The notes below the pieces were generated by a model. It saw only the letters and a program-made list of their open reading frames with translations. It did no database searches and had not been told where the DNA came from. Made by a program: the position numbers and the translations under genes. From a virus, in the IMG/VR virus record IMGVR_UViG_3300042868_009269, positions 1 through 50,710 of that record: DNA of 50,710 bases; one strand, given 5' to 3'. Position 1 is the first letter of the stretch; the number at the start of each line of letters is the position of its first letter. Below are positions 16,144-24,049 of the stretch, piece by piece.

Positions 16144-19100
16144 TGGCAGAAATTAAATCTCCTAAAATATATGATCCCTATTTGGGAGAAATGTATGGTA
16201 ACATACTAGATCAGTATGACAACCCTGCGTATAATATCAGACTATACTTAAAACCAGAAGGAAATTCAACAGCGCAAGCACCAGCAGACAGTACATCACC
16301 GGGCACTCAAACTAGCACCGCCGCAGGCGATTCTGCTAGGAGCGAACAACCAACAGCAGCACCTCAGACTAGAAGTGTTGCTGATAAAAAGACTGTTGTT
16401 TTAGCACAAACAGGTGTAACTGGGGTGCAAATCGATGACCTTGAAATAGAGACAGCTAACCAAAACGATCACAGCCACAAAGCCCTAAAAGGCTCTTTTA
16501 CTATTATTCAACCGGGAGGCGCAAACTTTCTAGATCAAATTCAATGGGCTAGACAATACCTAGGTGCAAATGAAGATCAGATGAAAAGTTTTGATTTCCC
16601 GCTGTACCTAGACATTAGTTTTACAGGATACGATTCCGATCCAGATAATAATGAAGAAGGCGGCGACATAACTCAGCTAATTGATACAGTTACATATAAA
16701 ATTCGAATTACAAAAATTGGAGTCACATTAGATAATACAGGAAGCCGTTATTCTTGTGAATTTACTCCAGATGAAGTTGTAGGTTTTGCAGATGAAATTT
16801 ATAAACTTCCAAAGAATATAACTATTCAAGGTTCAACAATTACAGAATTTTTAAAAGGTGACACCGGATTAGAAACAAAGTATAATGAAGCATTAAAGGC
16901 ATTATCAACAGAATACGAATTTGCAGATCAAATAGAATTTAACTTATCTGCACTATTATCAGCAGGGGAGAAAGCACCGTTATCAACAACTGGCGCGATT
17001 CCTGAAAAGTTATATATTAAAGACCAAAGTATTCCTACACTCAGTACGGATCAAACTGTGGAAACAACTACGGTACCTGTGTTTAACGGGGAAGTAAGAC
17101 CTCTTCGAGAAGTACGAACAGAAGCAGCAGCAGCACAAGACGCAGGTAATCAACCTGAAAAAATTATTCCTGGTGCAATTTTAACACTAAAAGAAGGCAA
17201 CAGCATTTACACAGTGTTAGCACAGGTATTATCTATGAATAAAGAATTTCAAGATAGGGCTTCTAGGTTGAAGGATTTGAATAATCCTGGTAGTAATAAA
17301 GTAGATGACAATCAAACATTTGTTGCATGGTTTTCTGTACACTGCGAAATTCAAACAATAAGTTGGGATAAAAAACGAAACAAGTATGCAAAAAAATATA
17401 TCTACACTCCGTACTTGCTAGAAGATATAAGAAGCGATGTTGCTCTAACCACAAGAGAATCTGATTTTTTACTCGAAACCGGTAATGTGGCCTCTATGGA
17501 AAATGTGAAGATTACTGCAATTGCGACTAAACGATTACAAGATTTGTATAACACCAAAGCCTTGTGTAAATCTTATTTTTATACTTTTACTGGATTAAAT
17601 GATCAGATTATTAATTTAGATATTGATTATAATCATGGTATTACTATGTTAGTGCCACCAAAGGGAGGATTTGCAGGAGACTATTCTGTTACAAATGCTG
17701 CTGCTGTGAGAAATAGTAAAAATACAAATGAAGATACTACCGGAGATACCCAAAATAACTCAGCAAGAGAACGGAAAGAACGAGAATCATTAGTAGGGTT
17801 GTTTAATAAAATACGAGGTATTGCAGATGATATTAACACTGTGGCAACTGCAATAGGTCGAGCACCAGATGAACTAGCTGGTATTTTAAATGATGCTACT
17901 GGTGCGTCAGCTAGACGCCTAGCAGAAAGTTTAGACGCTGCTACGATTAGTGCTTTGGCACGGAGCCAGGTTAATGACGGCAGAGATCCTGCTGATACTC
18001 GCACAACCAACACCGAAATTACAGTGACCAGTTTTGGTCCCTACACTCCTGAAGTTAGCGGAAATCTATACGCAGAAGATTTTGTTCAACCCGACAGCGC
18101 ACTAACTCAAGAAGAGTTGACTGCCGCAGGATTAATACCTACTACTACACCAACTGGTACACCACCGAATCAAGTTCAATCAAGAAGTGTGCCTAGTCCG
18201 CTGAACGGTATAACCAGTGATGGCCCTGCCAGCGTGATGATGGGGTATCTTTACCGATCTCGAGAAGGTTCAGGATTCATGTTAAAAATTGAGATGACTG
18301 TGCGAGGAGATCCTTACTGGTTACCTTATACAAGCAGCGGAAAGTTTGAATTTGGTAAACCCACACCAGACAGCACAGCTCTCCCGGCTCAAAAAAAGAA
18401 CTATTTTTTGCTAACAATCGGTACGCCTAGAACATATGATTACAACATAGATGACGAAGACAACAACACAGGCTATTGGAGCGAAAAGAGTACTAGCGGG
18501 GTCTTTAGTGGGTTGTACATGCCAGCCCGTTGGAAGCATAGATTCAGCGGAGGAATTTTTACAACAATATTAACTGCATCTAAAGAACAATCAGTGCCAC
18601 TACAATGGATCAGACCCGTTGCGCCTGGCGATACTCCGCCCAACTGGGAAGATATACTTAAAGATCAGGATGTTGAAGCCGTACTTAGAGCTGTTGGTGT
18701 ATCTAATGATCAAATTGCTTCTAGTGAATTTGGGCCTGGTGACGGTGATACCGAAGATGGCGATGGTCCTAGTACCTACACTCCTGCAGGCGCAGGCGAC
18801 GGCGAATGGACCAAAGATCAACCGTTCTTAGACGAAGTTGATAGATTAGCTCGTAAATATGATATAGATGCAAATGACTTACTCGGTCTTATGGAGAATG
18901 AATCGAGATTGAGTCCCAGCATCGTAAATTCCATTGGATGCACTGGGTTAATTCAATTCTGTCCAGACAGGCCCGGGCTATCTTATAAAACCCTCGGCGG
19001 TGAGCGAGTGCTGCTTGCAGATTTAGGAAGAATGAGTAGAGCAGAGCAAATGAAATATGTAGAAAAATATTTTGACCAAGTAGGTTTGCCTAGAGGTGCA

Positions 19101-19322
19101 ACAGCGGCACAGCTATACACAGCAACATACTTGCCTGCATATGTGAACAAAAATCCAAATTTTGTTGTTGCAAGGGAAACCGGACCAAATGACGCCGGAG
19201 TAGTAGCACCTAAAACTTATACTCAAAACAGGCCACTTGATGTAGAGCTCCCCAAGGGCGAAATTACTATTCGAGAATTAGGTACAGTAATTGCGAATGC
19301 ACGTCGAAGAATAGGATTATAA
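16143..19322 (+). CDS. Baseplate hub protein fused to a lytic transglycosylase domain
   Basis: 1,059 residues. The N-terminal part (residues 1-70) has a PYLGEMYGNILDQYDNP segment and a low-complexity linker. Residues about 85-500 include VLAQTGVTGVQIDDLEIET, FTGLNDQIINLDIDYNHG and, after another linker, GFMLKIEMTVRGDPYWLPY (near 715), a hub-like arrangement that makes a T4 gp27 equivalent likely. The last 170 residues are a lytic transglycosylase: LLGLMENESRL with probable catalytic E920 next to S921, then SIVNSIGCTGLIQF and MKYVEKYFDQVG. This domain would cut peptidoglycan as the tail tube goes through the cell wall. It lies between gp53 and the gp5-like spike, consistent with a hub component. 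Confidence 0.8.
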   Translation: MAEIKSPKIYDPYLGEMYGNILDQYDNPAYNIRLYLKPEGNSTAQAPADSTSPGTQTSTAAGDSARSEQPTAAPQTRSVADKKTVVLAQTGVTGVQIDDLEIETANQNDHSHKALKGSFTIIQPGGANFLDQIQWARQYLGANEDQMKSFDFPLYLDISFTGYDSDPDNNEEGGDITQLIDTVTYKIRITKIGVTLDNTGSRYSCEFTPDEVVGFADEIYKLPKNITIQGSTITEFLKGDTGLETKYNEALKALSTEYEFADQIEFNLSALLSAGEKAPLSTTGAIPEKLYIKDQSIPTLSTDQTVETTTVPVFNGEVRPLREVRTEAAAAQDAGNQPEKIIPGAILTLKEGNSIYTVLAQVLSMNKEFQDRASRLKDLNNPGSNKVDDNQTFVAWFSVHCEIQTISWDKKRNKYAKKYIYTPYLLEDIRSDVALTTRESDFLLETGNVASMENVKITAIATKRLQDLYNTKALCKSYFYTFTGLNDQIINLDIDYNHGITMLVPPKGGFAGDYSVTNAAAVRNSKNTNEDTTGDTQNNSARERKERESLVGLFNKIRGIADDINTVATAIGRAPDELAGILNDATGASARRLAESLDAATISALARSQVNDGRDPADTRTTNTEITVTSFGPYTPEVSGNLYAEDFVQPDSALTQEELTAAGLIPTTTPTGTPPNQVQSRSVPSPLNGITSDGPASVMMGYLYRSREGSGFMLKIEMTVRGDPYWLPYTSSGKFEFGKPTPDSTALPAQKKNYFLLTIGTPRTYDYNIDDEDNNTGYWSEKSTSGVFSGLYMPARWKHRFSGGIFTTILTASKEQSVPLQWIRPVAPGDTPPNWEDILKDQDVEAVLRAVGVSNDQIASSEFGPGDGDTEDGDGPSTYTPAGAGDGEWTKDQPFLDEVDRLARKYDIDANDLLGLMENESRLSPSIVNSIGCTGLIQFCPDRPGLSYKTLGGERVLLADLGRMSRAEQMKYVEKYFDQVGLPRGATAAQLYTATYLPAYVNKNPNFVVARETGPNDAGVVAPKTYTQNRPLDVELPKGEITIRELGTVIANARRRIGL

Positions 19323-19362
19323 TCTATGACACAACAACATATTCACACAGGGGTTATTAACA

Positions 19363-22077
19363 ATGGCTAGGCACAGAGCAGCAAATCCAAATATACCCAC
19401 TACAAGAAATTACCTTCAAGAACAACAACAAGAAACTAATCCGCTGTACGGATTATATAAGGGTGTGGTTACCCGAACCGACGATTATACTCGTTCAGGT
19501 AAAATACAGGTGTTTATTGCAACACTAGCAAAAGACACCACTTTAACCGACGGATTAGCAACCTGTGCATGGACCAGCCCGTTTGCAGGAATAACACCAG
19601 TTGCAGGCCTAGGTAGGAACATAGAAAAATACGAAGAAACACAAAAAAGCTATGGCATGTGGATGGTACCCCCCGACATTGGCAATGAAGTTCTTGTTGC
19701 ATTCGGCGATGGTAATATTTTATTTCCTTACATAATTAGCTGTGTTTTCCCAAATACTTTAGGTTATATGATCCCAGGTATGGCCTCGGGTAAAAGTTAT
19801 GGCGCACCCGATATTGCAGTGCCAGTGGCTGAAAAAAATACAAAAGATGCAAAAACAACTCACAATGATGCTAATAGACCGATAGCACCGTATCTAGCAA
19901 AGAGCATTGTTGAGCAAGGATTGATCAATGATCCTATAAGAGGCGCCGGAACAGCAAGTTCGAGACGAGAAGCCCCCAGTATGGCATTTGGTATTCTAAC
20001 ACCTGGACCGCTAGAAGCAAATTCTCCCGGTACGAACACAGAGGTTCCCACTAACAGAACTGGTGGACACCAGTTCATTATGGATGACCATCCTAGCAGT
20101 AGAATGATCCGATTACGAACTGCTGGCGGCTCACAGATAATGCTAGATGACACTACTCAGTCTATCTACATGATTAATCAAAATGGTAAAGGTTGGGTAG
20201 AAATTAATAAACTAGGTGAAGTTAATGTATATGCCGAACGCGGAATAAATTTTCGCACCAAAGGAAACTTTAACATCCGAGCCGATCAAAGTATTAATAT
20301 AGAAGCCGGCCAAAATATTCAGATTCGTGCAGCAGGTGATAATGCCGAAGGCGAGTACCTTGGTCCACCAGAAAAACAAGGGCTAGGGGCTAAAGGCACC
20401 GGCGGTAGTATTTTCTTAGATGCCGCCGCAGATATAAAACAATATGCTGATCAAAACTTTGGCATTACTGCCTATGGCGGAGGAATCGACCTTAGCGGTG
20501 CCGGAATGTTAAAAGCAACCAGCACTGCTGGTATACATTTAGTTAGTAACACAGGGCCTATCGCGATACAAACTCCGTCTGCACTATCATTGAAGGCTAA
20601 CACAACTATTGGTATCGAAGCTTCCGGTTTTACAGCTATAAAAGGAAAACAGGTTCACCTCAACAGTGCTGAGCCTGTTATAGTACCGGGACTAAAGGCA
20701 GAAGGTCCATCGCGCCTCGGTCTGACAGGCCTCGATGATGTGCCTGCTGCAACCCCAAAATTTGATTTAGAGGCAGCACTAGCAGGTAAAAGTGCTATGG
20801 GCGATGGCACACGCTTCGGTAAAGCCGACACAATAAAAACCATTGTAGGGAAACTAATTACTGCTGAACCTTATATAGGACATGGTACAGGTGCTAAACC
20901 TGGTTTTGATGAACCTATAGTAGCAGCATCTGATACTGCAACAAAAGATCTACCACCGGAGTCGTCCACAAAAGATGGTTTCCCGGATGACGCACAAACT
21001 CCGGGTAGCTCAAACGCAGGCGTTGGTTATGATGACAGTAACGGTAATCCGTTAACAGCAAGAGCAAAATCTGCGGTAGATTCCGCAACAACTAGGGCAG
21101 CAGGCGGGCCCGCCGCCCGCGCACTAAATAGAGCTGCTGGCGCTGCTAGCGCAGGTCTTGCAAATCTTCGGAACGCTATTCCAAGATATGTAAATGTAAA
21201 TGCTATTAATGATTTCCGTGCTGCTGTAGAACAAGAAATCAATGAAGTGATGAACCAAAGCGCATTTATTGCTGCTATTAGGGCACAACTTCCTGACATC
21301 CGCTTCCCAACTACGAATGTATTGCGACAGCAAATTTTAGCAGGTATAAAAGAATTAAGAGAATTAGAGTATCAGCTAAGACAGTTTAGTTTAGACAGTC
21401 TAGGATTGCCAATTGATTTAAATATTCCTGCTATTCGAGATATGCAAAATCAAATTAATGGCGTACTGGCACAAGCCAGAGACGGTTTAGATGCTGTTAA
21501 CAGGTTAAAAGAACTAGGTATCGAAGTTATAAACGATGCAGGCAGTTTAATCTATAGAGATTCTCTGGGTAACACACTAGTAGACTTTAGCAACGGCGTC
21601 GGCCCAGTTGCTAGTTCACTAGCCATTCAAAGCGAAGTAGCAAGAACGTACAATAACATTAAGAGCGCAATTACTGTGCCAATTAACAACAATCAAGCTC
21701 AAGCATTAGCAGCGTTTGCAAGAGACATCGGCGCTGAAAATTTTAGAAACAGTAATGTCCTAGATGCACTTAATGCAGGTAAGTACAGCGAAATACCTAG
21801 ACTAATGGCACAATGGAGTTTAGGTCCTCCAGTTGGCGCAACTACTCCTACTCCTAGAAATAATTTAGTATATAGACAAGATTTAAATGATGCAAGATAT
21901 TTCCAAGGACAAGTATTTCAGAGTCCTGACAATCTCGATATTGGGCCACCAGAAGGAACGAACGCAGGCGGCCTGACTGCTAGAGAAATGGGCAACATTA
22001 TTAAATCTAGACGTGAAGAATTTAACGCTGCTAACGTTGTTGGCCCAACAGAATATTACGGTGGTCCAGGTAGATAA
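19363..22077 (+). CDS. 5: Baseplate hub spike (gp5/VgrG-like) with degenerate lysozyme-like C-terminus
   Basis: 904 residues. Residues 25-125 form the OB-fold-like part (GLYKGVVTRTDDYTRSGKIQ). Residues 215-450 are the spike: HQFIMDDHPSSRMIRLRTAGG, then repeated short strands (GINFRTKGNFNIRADQSINI and similar) typical of the three-stranded beta-helix that pierces the outer membrane. After a flexible linker, residues about 705-825 resemble a GH24 phage lysozyme: YRDSLG at 731-736, then NNNQAQALAAFARDIGAENF and LDALNAGKYSEI. The place of the catalytic Glu is taken by N724/D725. In T4 gp5 the lysozyme lies before the beta-helix and is active. Start ATG at 19363. Confidence 0.85.
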   Translation: MARHRAANPNIPTTRNYLQEQQQETNPLYGLYKGVVTRTDDYTRSGKIQVFIATLAKDTTLTDGLATCAWTSPFAGITPVAGLGRNIEKYEETQKSYGMWMVPPDIGNEVLVAFGDGNILFPYIISCVFPNTLGYMIPGMASGKSYGAPDIAVPVAEKNTKDAKTTHNDANRPIAPYLAKSIVEQGLINDPIRGAGTASSRREAPSMAFGILTPGPLEANSPGTNTEVPTNRTGGHQFIMDDHPSSRMIRLRTAGGSQIMLDDTTQSIYMINQNGKGWVEINKLGEVNVYAERGINFRTKGNFNIRADQSINIEAGQNIQIRAAGDNAEGEYLGPPEKQGLGAKGTGGSIFLDAAADIKQYADQNFGITAYGGGIDLSGAGMLKATSTAGIHLVSNTGPIAIQTPSALSLKANTTIGIEASGFTAIKGKQVHLNSAEPVIVPGLKAEGPSRLGLTGLDDVPAATPKFDLEAALAGKSAMGDGTRFGKADTIKTIVGKLITAEPYIGHGTGAKPGFDEPIVAASDTATKDLPPESSTKDGFPDDAQTPGSSNAGVGYDDSNGNPLTARAKSAVDSATTRAAGGPAARALNRAAGAASAGLANLRNAIPRYVNVNAINDFRAAVEQEINEVMNQSAFIAAIRAQLPDIRFPTTNVLRQQILAGIKELRELEYQLRQFSLDSLGLPIDLNIPAIRDMQNQINGVLAQARDGLDAVNRLKELGIEVINDAGSLIYRDSLGNTLVDFSNGVGPVASSLAIQSEVARTYNNIKSAITVPINNNQAQALAAFARDIGAENFRNSNVLDALNAGKYSEIPRLMAQWSLGPPVGATTPTPRNNLVYRQDLNDARYFQGQVFQSPDNLDIGPPEGTNAGGLTAREMGNIIKSRREEFNAANVVGPTEYYGGPGR

Positions 22078-22078
22078 A

Positions 22079-22106
22079 AAAATGGCAGCATTACTGCTGC
22101 CATTTT
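22079..22106. terminator. Bidirectional terminator between the spike gene and the small-gene cassette
   Basis: AAAATGGCAGC, six-base loop, GCTGCCATTTT: an 11-bp perfect stem flanked by A and T tracts, so it can end both the plus-strand late operon (stop at 22077) and the minus-strand cassette (stop at 22123). Confidence 0.85.
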
Positions 22107-22122
22107 AGTTCAATTGCTGAAC

Positions 22123-22377
22123 TTACTTAGCCGACTTAACCAGCCGCTCCATATCATACAGCTCTTGCGGGACGGTATGATTATCGTATCGGAAGTTACC
22201 GGTAAGATTAATGGTATCAAATACTGCGTACTTCTTTGTTACGCTGTCATACATACCCATTGTAATAAACCGCTTGCGCTGTTCATACATCTTGTAGAAG
22301 CGATCGGTTTTATTTTCCTTGTTATACGCTTCTGCCTTGGCACAAATTTCATCAAACTTCTGTGCAATTTTTCTCAT
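22123..22377 (-). CDS. Small unknown protein, last gene of the inserted cassette
   Basis: 84 residues from the ATG at 22377 (MRKIAQKFDEICAKAEAYN); an in-frame GTG at 22389 would add four residues. Highly charged, with a helical N-terminal half and a YAVFDTINLTGNFRYDN segment that suggests a small beta part. No family recognised. It has its own sigma-70 promoter at 22436-22464 as well as possible read-through from the genes upstream, and it ends at a bidirectional terminator. Confidence 0.75.
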   Translation of the reverse strand: MRKIAQKFDEICAKAEAYNKENKTDRFYKMYEQRKRFITMGMYDSVTKKYAVFDTINLTGNFRYDNHTVPQELYDMERLVKSAK

Positions 22378-22412
22378 TGTTGAGACCACTCTTTTGTTAA
22401 GTTGAACATAAT

Positions 22413-22430
22413 GTAGTTATTACTAACTAC
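22413..22430 (-). other. Hairpin at the predicted 5' end of the 22377 gene's transcript
   Basis: GTAGTTA/TAACTAC, a 7-bp stem with a four-base loop. The -10 box at 22441-22436 places the transcript start near 22430, so the RNA would begin with this stem. 5'-terminal stems often protect mRNA from decay. Confidence 0.5.
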
Positions 22431-22435
22431 ACCTT

Positions 22436-22464
22436 ACTATACTATTCTACGCTTTAAATGTCAA
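22436..22464 (-). promoter_or_regulatory. Sigma-70 promoter inside the cassette
   Basis: TTGACA (22464-22459), 17-base spacer, TATAGT (22441-22436) on the minus strand. The -35 box overlaps the last codons of the 156-aa gene. It gives the last small gene separate expression. Confidence 0.82.
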
Positions 22465-22924
22465 TCGAAACTTTATCGTTGACAAATACTTTTAGTGTAC
22501 GCTCGTTATCCTGCAAGCTAAATTGTAAATTTTTAACTTGCCCTATGTCACGAGTATACGACCGACCGTTTTCGTCGATCACTTCAAAACGATTCACACC
22601 CTTCATTTTTTCTAAGTCAAGCCCGTCAAAAATGATATTGTGCAGGGCCATGTATCCGCAGTCCATGCCAGCGCCATACATGCCAGGATCAAATCCAAAC
22701 ACATCGTATAGCGCATAACGATAGGTACCACGATCCGTTACTTCGGCACGATACATACGCTTGATCACAGCATAAAACGCATCTTCGCGTTCTTTCTCGG
22801 ATAGCTCATTCCACCAAGTGTCATTGTCGTGTTCGTAGAGTTTACGACCACGCTCCATTTCTTCACCTAGTTCAGCTAGCGCAGTTAGTGCTGCTTCACG
22901 TTTAGCTTTTTCTTCTTCATTCAT
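22454..22924 (-). CDS. Unknown acidic protein
   Basis: 156 residues. The N-terminal third is a charged helix (EEEKAKREAALTALAELGEE) followed by DTWWNELSEKEREDA. The middle has YALYDVFGFDPGMYGAGMDC, an aromatic and Gly-rich stretch that looks structurally conserved, and the C-terminal third looks like beta strands. I recognise no function. The start overlaps the end of the 73-aa membrane protein gene by eight bases, so the two are probably co-translated. Confidence 0.78.
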   Translation of the reverse strand: MNEEEKAKREAALTALAELGEEMERGRKLYEHDNDTWWNELSEKEREDAFYAVIKRMYRAEVTDRGTYRYALYDVFGFDPGMYGAGMDCGYMALHNIIFDGLDLEKMKGVNRFEVIDENGRSYTRDIGQVKNLQFSLQDNERTLKVFVNDKVSIDI

Positions 22925-23138
22925 CTTGCCGACCTACCATAGATGATAGTCCGACATCGTTGCTCAAATCACCGTCAAAATCACCAATGTCCATAATTGA
23001 CTTATAGGCGCGAGTTGCGGCATATGCAACAATACCAGTAATGCCAAACACAGCAACAAACGCCGCTGTCTTTAGTGCTTGTTCTTTAGATACCTTCTTC
23101 AATGTCTTCCCTTTCTGATACAACAAACTTGTCGCCAT
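22917..23138 (-). CDS. Small membrane protein (unknown)
   Basis: 73 residues with one clear transmembrane segment, TAAFVAVFGITGIVAYAAT, at about residues 24-42, preceded by a basic stretch (KGKTLKKVSKEQ). By the positive-inside rule the N-terminus would be cytoplasmic and the acidic C-terminus outside. The ATG at 23138 lacks a ribosome binding site and lies two bases after a hairpin. A TTG 12 codons later follows GGGAAG and could be the real start, giving 61 residues. The gene overlaps the preceding one by 53 bases from the ATG. A role at the host membrane during infection is possible but unproven. Confidence 0.7.
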   Translation of the reverse strand: MATSLLYQKGKTLKKVSKEQALKTAAFVAVFGITGIVAYAATRAYKSIMDIGDFDGDLSNDVGLSSMVGRQDE

Positions 23139-23559
23139 CTACTGTAATATTTACAGTTGGATGCATACTTGCACGAACATAATCTCGTCCACCATCAATC
23201 ATGCGTCCGTCTTTTTCAACATAGTCATGCCGATAACGACTTACAATAACCTCACCGTCGCTTGTGGGAATACCTGCAATTAGGTCGCTGAATGCACTAC
23301 TGGCTTCTGTGATATACACACTACCAGAGCCTTCACCGCTGTACGGATCAGTTTTAATAAACATACCAAAGTAATGGGTATGGCCTTTACTGGTATCTGG
23401 ATTAGGTTGATAGAACACATCTACCGGGCTGTCATTCCAACCACCGCGACTGTTTTTGGTAGCCCAATATCCCATGTATTTGGCGCCATACTTTTCTTCA
23501 ATCTTGCGGATACTGTCCTTTTTAAACCAGTAACCATTTTCGGGAATCTTTACAAACAT
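23086..23559 (-). CDS. Unknown protein, first gene of the inserted cassette
   Basis: 157 residues. It starts MFVKIPENGYWFKKDS and contains many Tyr, Trp and Gly residues in short beta-like segments (MGYWATKNSRGGWNDSP, HTHYFGMFIKTDPYSGEG). No signal peptide and no known motif. An AGGA ribosome binding site precedes the ATG, and a sigma-70 promoter lies at 23591-23619. It heads a minus-strand transcript of three or four small genes in the middle of the late baseplate cluster, so it is likely expressed early, before the structural genes. Confidence 0.78.
   Translation of the reverse strand: MFVKIPENGYWFKKDSIRKIEEKYGAKYMGYWATKNSRGGWNDSPVDVFYQPNPDTSKGHTHYFGMFIKTDPYSGEGSGSVYITEASSAFSDLIAGIPTSDGEVIVSRYRHDYVEKDGRMIDGGRDYVRASMHPTVNITVDGDKFVVSEREDIEEGI
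23141..23157 (-). other. Hairpin directly before the 73-aa gene start
   Basis: ACTGTAA, three-base loop, TTACAGT: a perfect 7-bp stem inside the upstream coding region, ending two bases before the ATG at 23138, where a ribosome binding site would normally be. It could couple translation of the membrane protein to ribosomes finishing the upstream gene. Confidence 0.45.
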
Positions 23560-23590
23560 ATGCTATGTCCTGATGTTAAACACTAATGTA

Positions 23591-23619
23591 ACTATAACAA
23601 CCTTTTTGAAATTTGTCAA
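23591..23619 (-). promoter_or_regulatory. Sigma-70 promoter of the small-gene cassette
   Basis: TTGACA (23619-23614), 17-base spacer, TATAGT (23596-23591) on the minus strand; the start is expected near 23584, about 25 bases before the ATG at 23559. It is the same type as the promoters at 22436 and 14804. Confidence 0.85.
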
Positions 23620-23661
23620 GACCTATTTTGAGCGGTAATTAAAACAGTATTTAATTTTTTT

Positions 23662-23669
23662 GATAAATA
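23662..23669 (+). promoter_or_regulatory. Late promoter octamer GATAAATA immediately before gp25
   Basis: GATAAATA is followed by only five bases before the gp25 ATG at 23675. With T4 spacing (octamer at -13 to -6) the first transcribed base would be the A of that ATG, giving a leaderless message. It would drive gp25, gp6 and the giant gp7-like gene. Confidence 0.7.
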
Positions 23670-23674
23670 TTGTT

Positions 23675-24049
23675 ATGGCAACATTCAAAGGATTTACCAC
23701 ATTAGACAGGGTAAAAGCCCCGTTTACTATAACAGATCAAGAGCTAATCAAGCGAGATTTGCTTAACGAATTCTACACCAAAAAAGGTGAGAGAGTAATG
23801 CGTCCTAATTTTGGTAGTATTATTTGGGACTTACTAATGGACCCTAATGATGTAACATTAAACTCAGCGGTTACTAAAGATATAGAACGAATAGTTGCAA
23901 AAGAGACACGAGTCCAGCTAATAGATCTAACAGTTTATACAGCAGATCACGCAATTTCAGCTGATATACAATTAAGATATCTGCCATTCAACAATGTTGA
24001 CAGTTTATACTTAATTTTTGAAAAACAGATTAATGAAGGTATAGAATAA
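23675..24049 (+). CDS. 25: Baseplate wedge protein (gp25-like)
   Basis: 124 residues (T4 gp25 has 132). The family core is present: RDLLNEFYTKKGERVMRPNF with GSIIWDLLMDP, then VTKDIERIVAKETRVQLIDL. gp25 sits with gp6 in the inner baseplate and starts sheath polymerisation; it is among the best-conserved contractile-tail proteins, also found in type VI secretion. MATFKGF is the natural start. No ribosome binding site precedes it. The stop codon overlaps the gp6 start (TAATG). Confidence 0.95.
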   Translation: MATFKGFTTLDRVKAPFTITDQELIKRDLLNEFYTKKGERVMRPNFGSIIWDLLMDPNDVTLNSAVTKDIERIVAKETRVQLIDLTVYTADHAISADIQLRYLPFNNVDSLYLIFEKQINEGIE

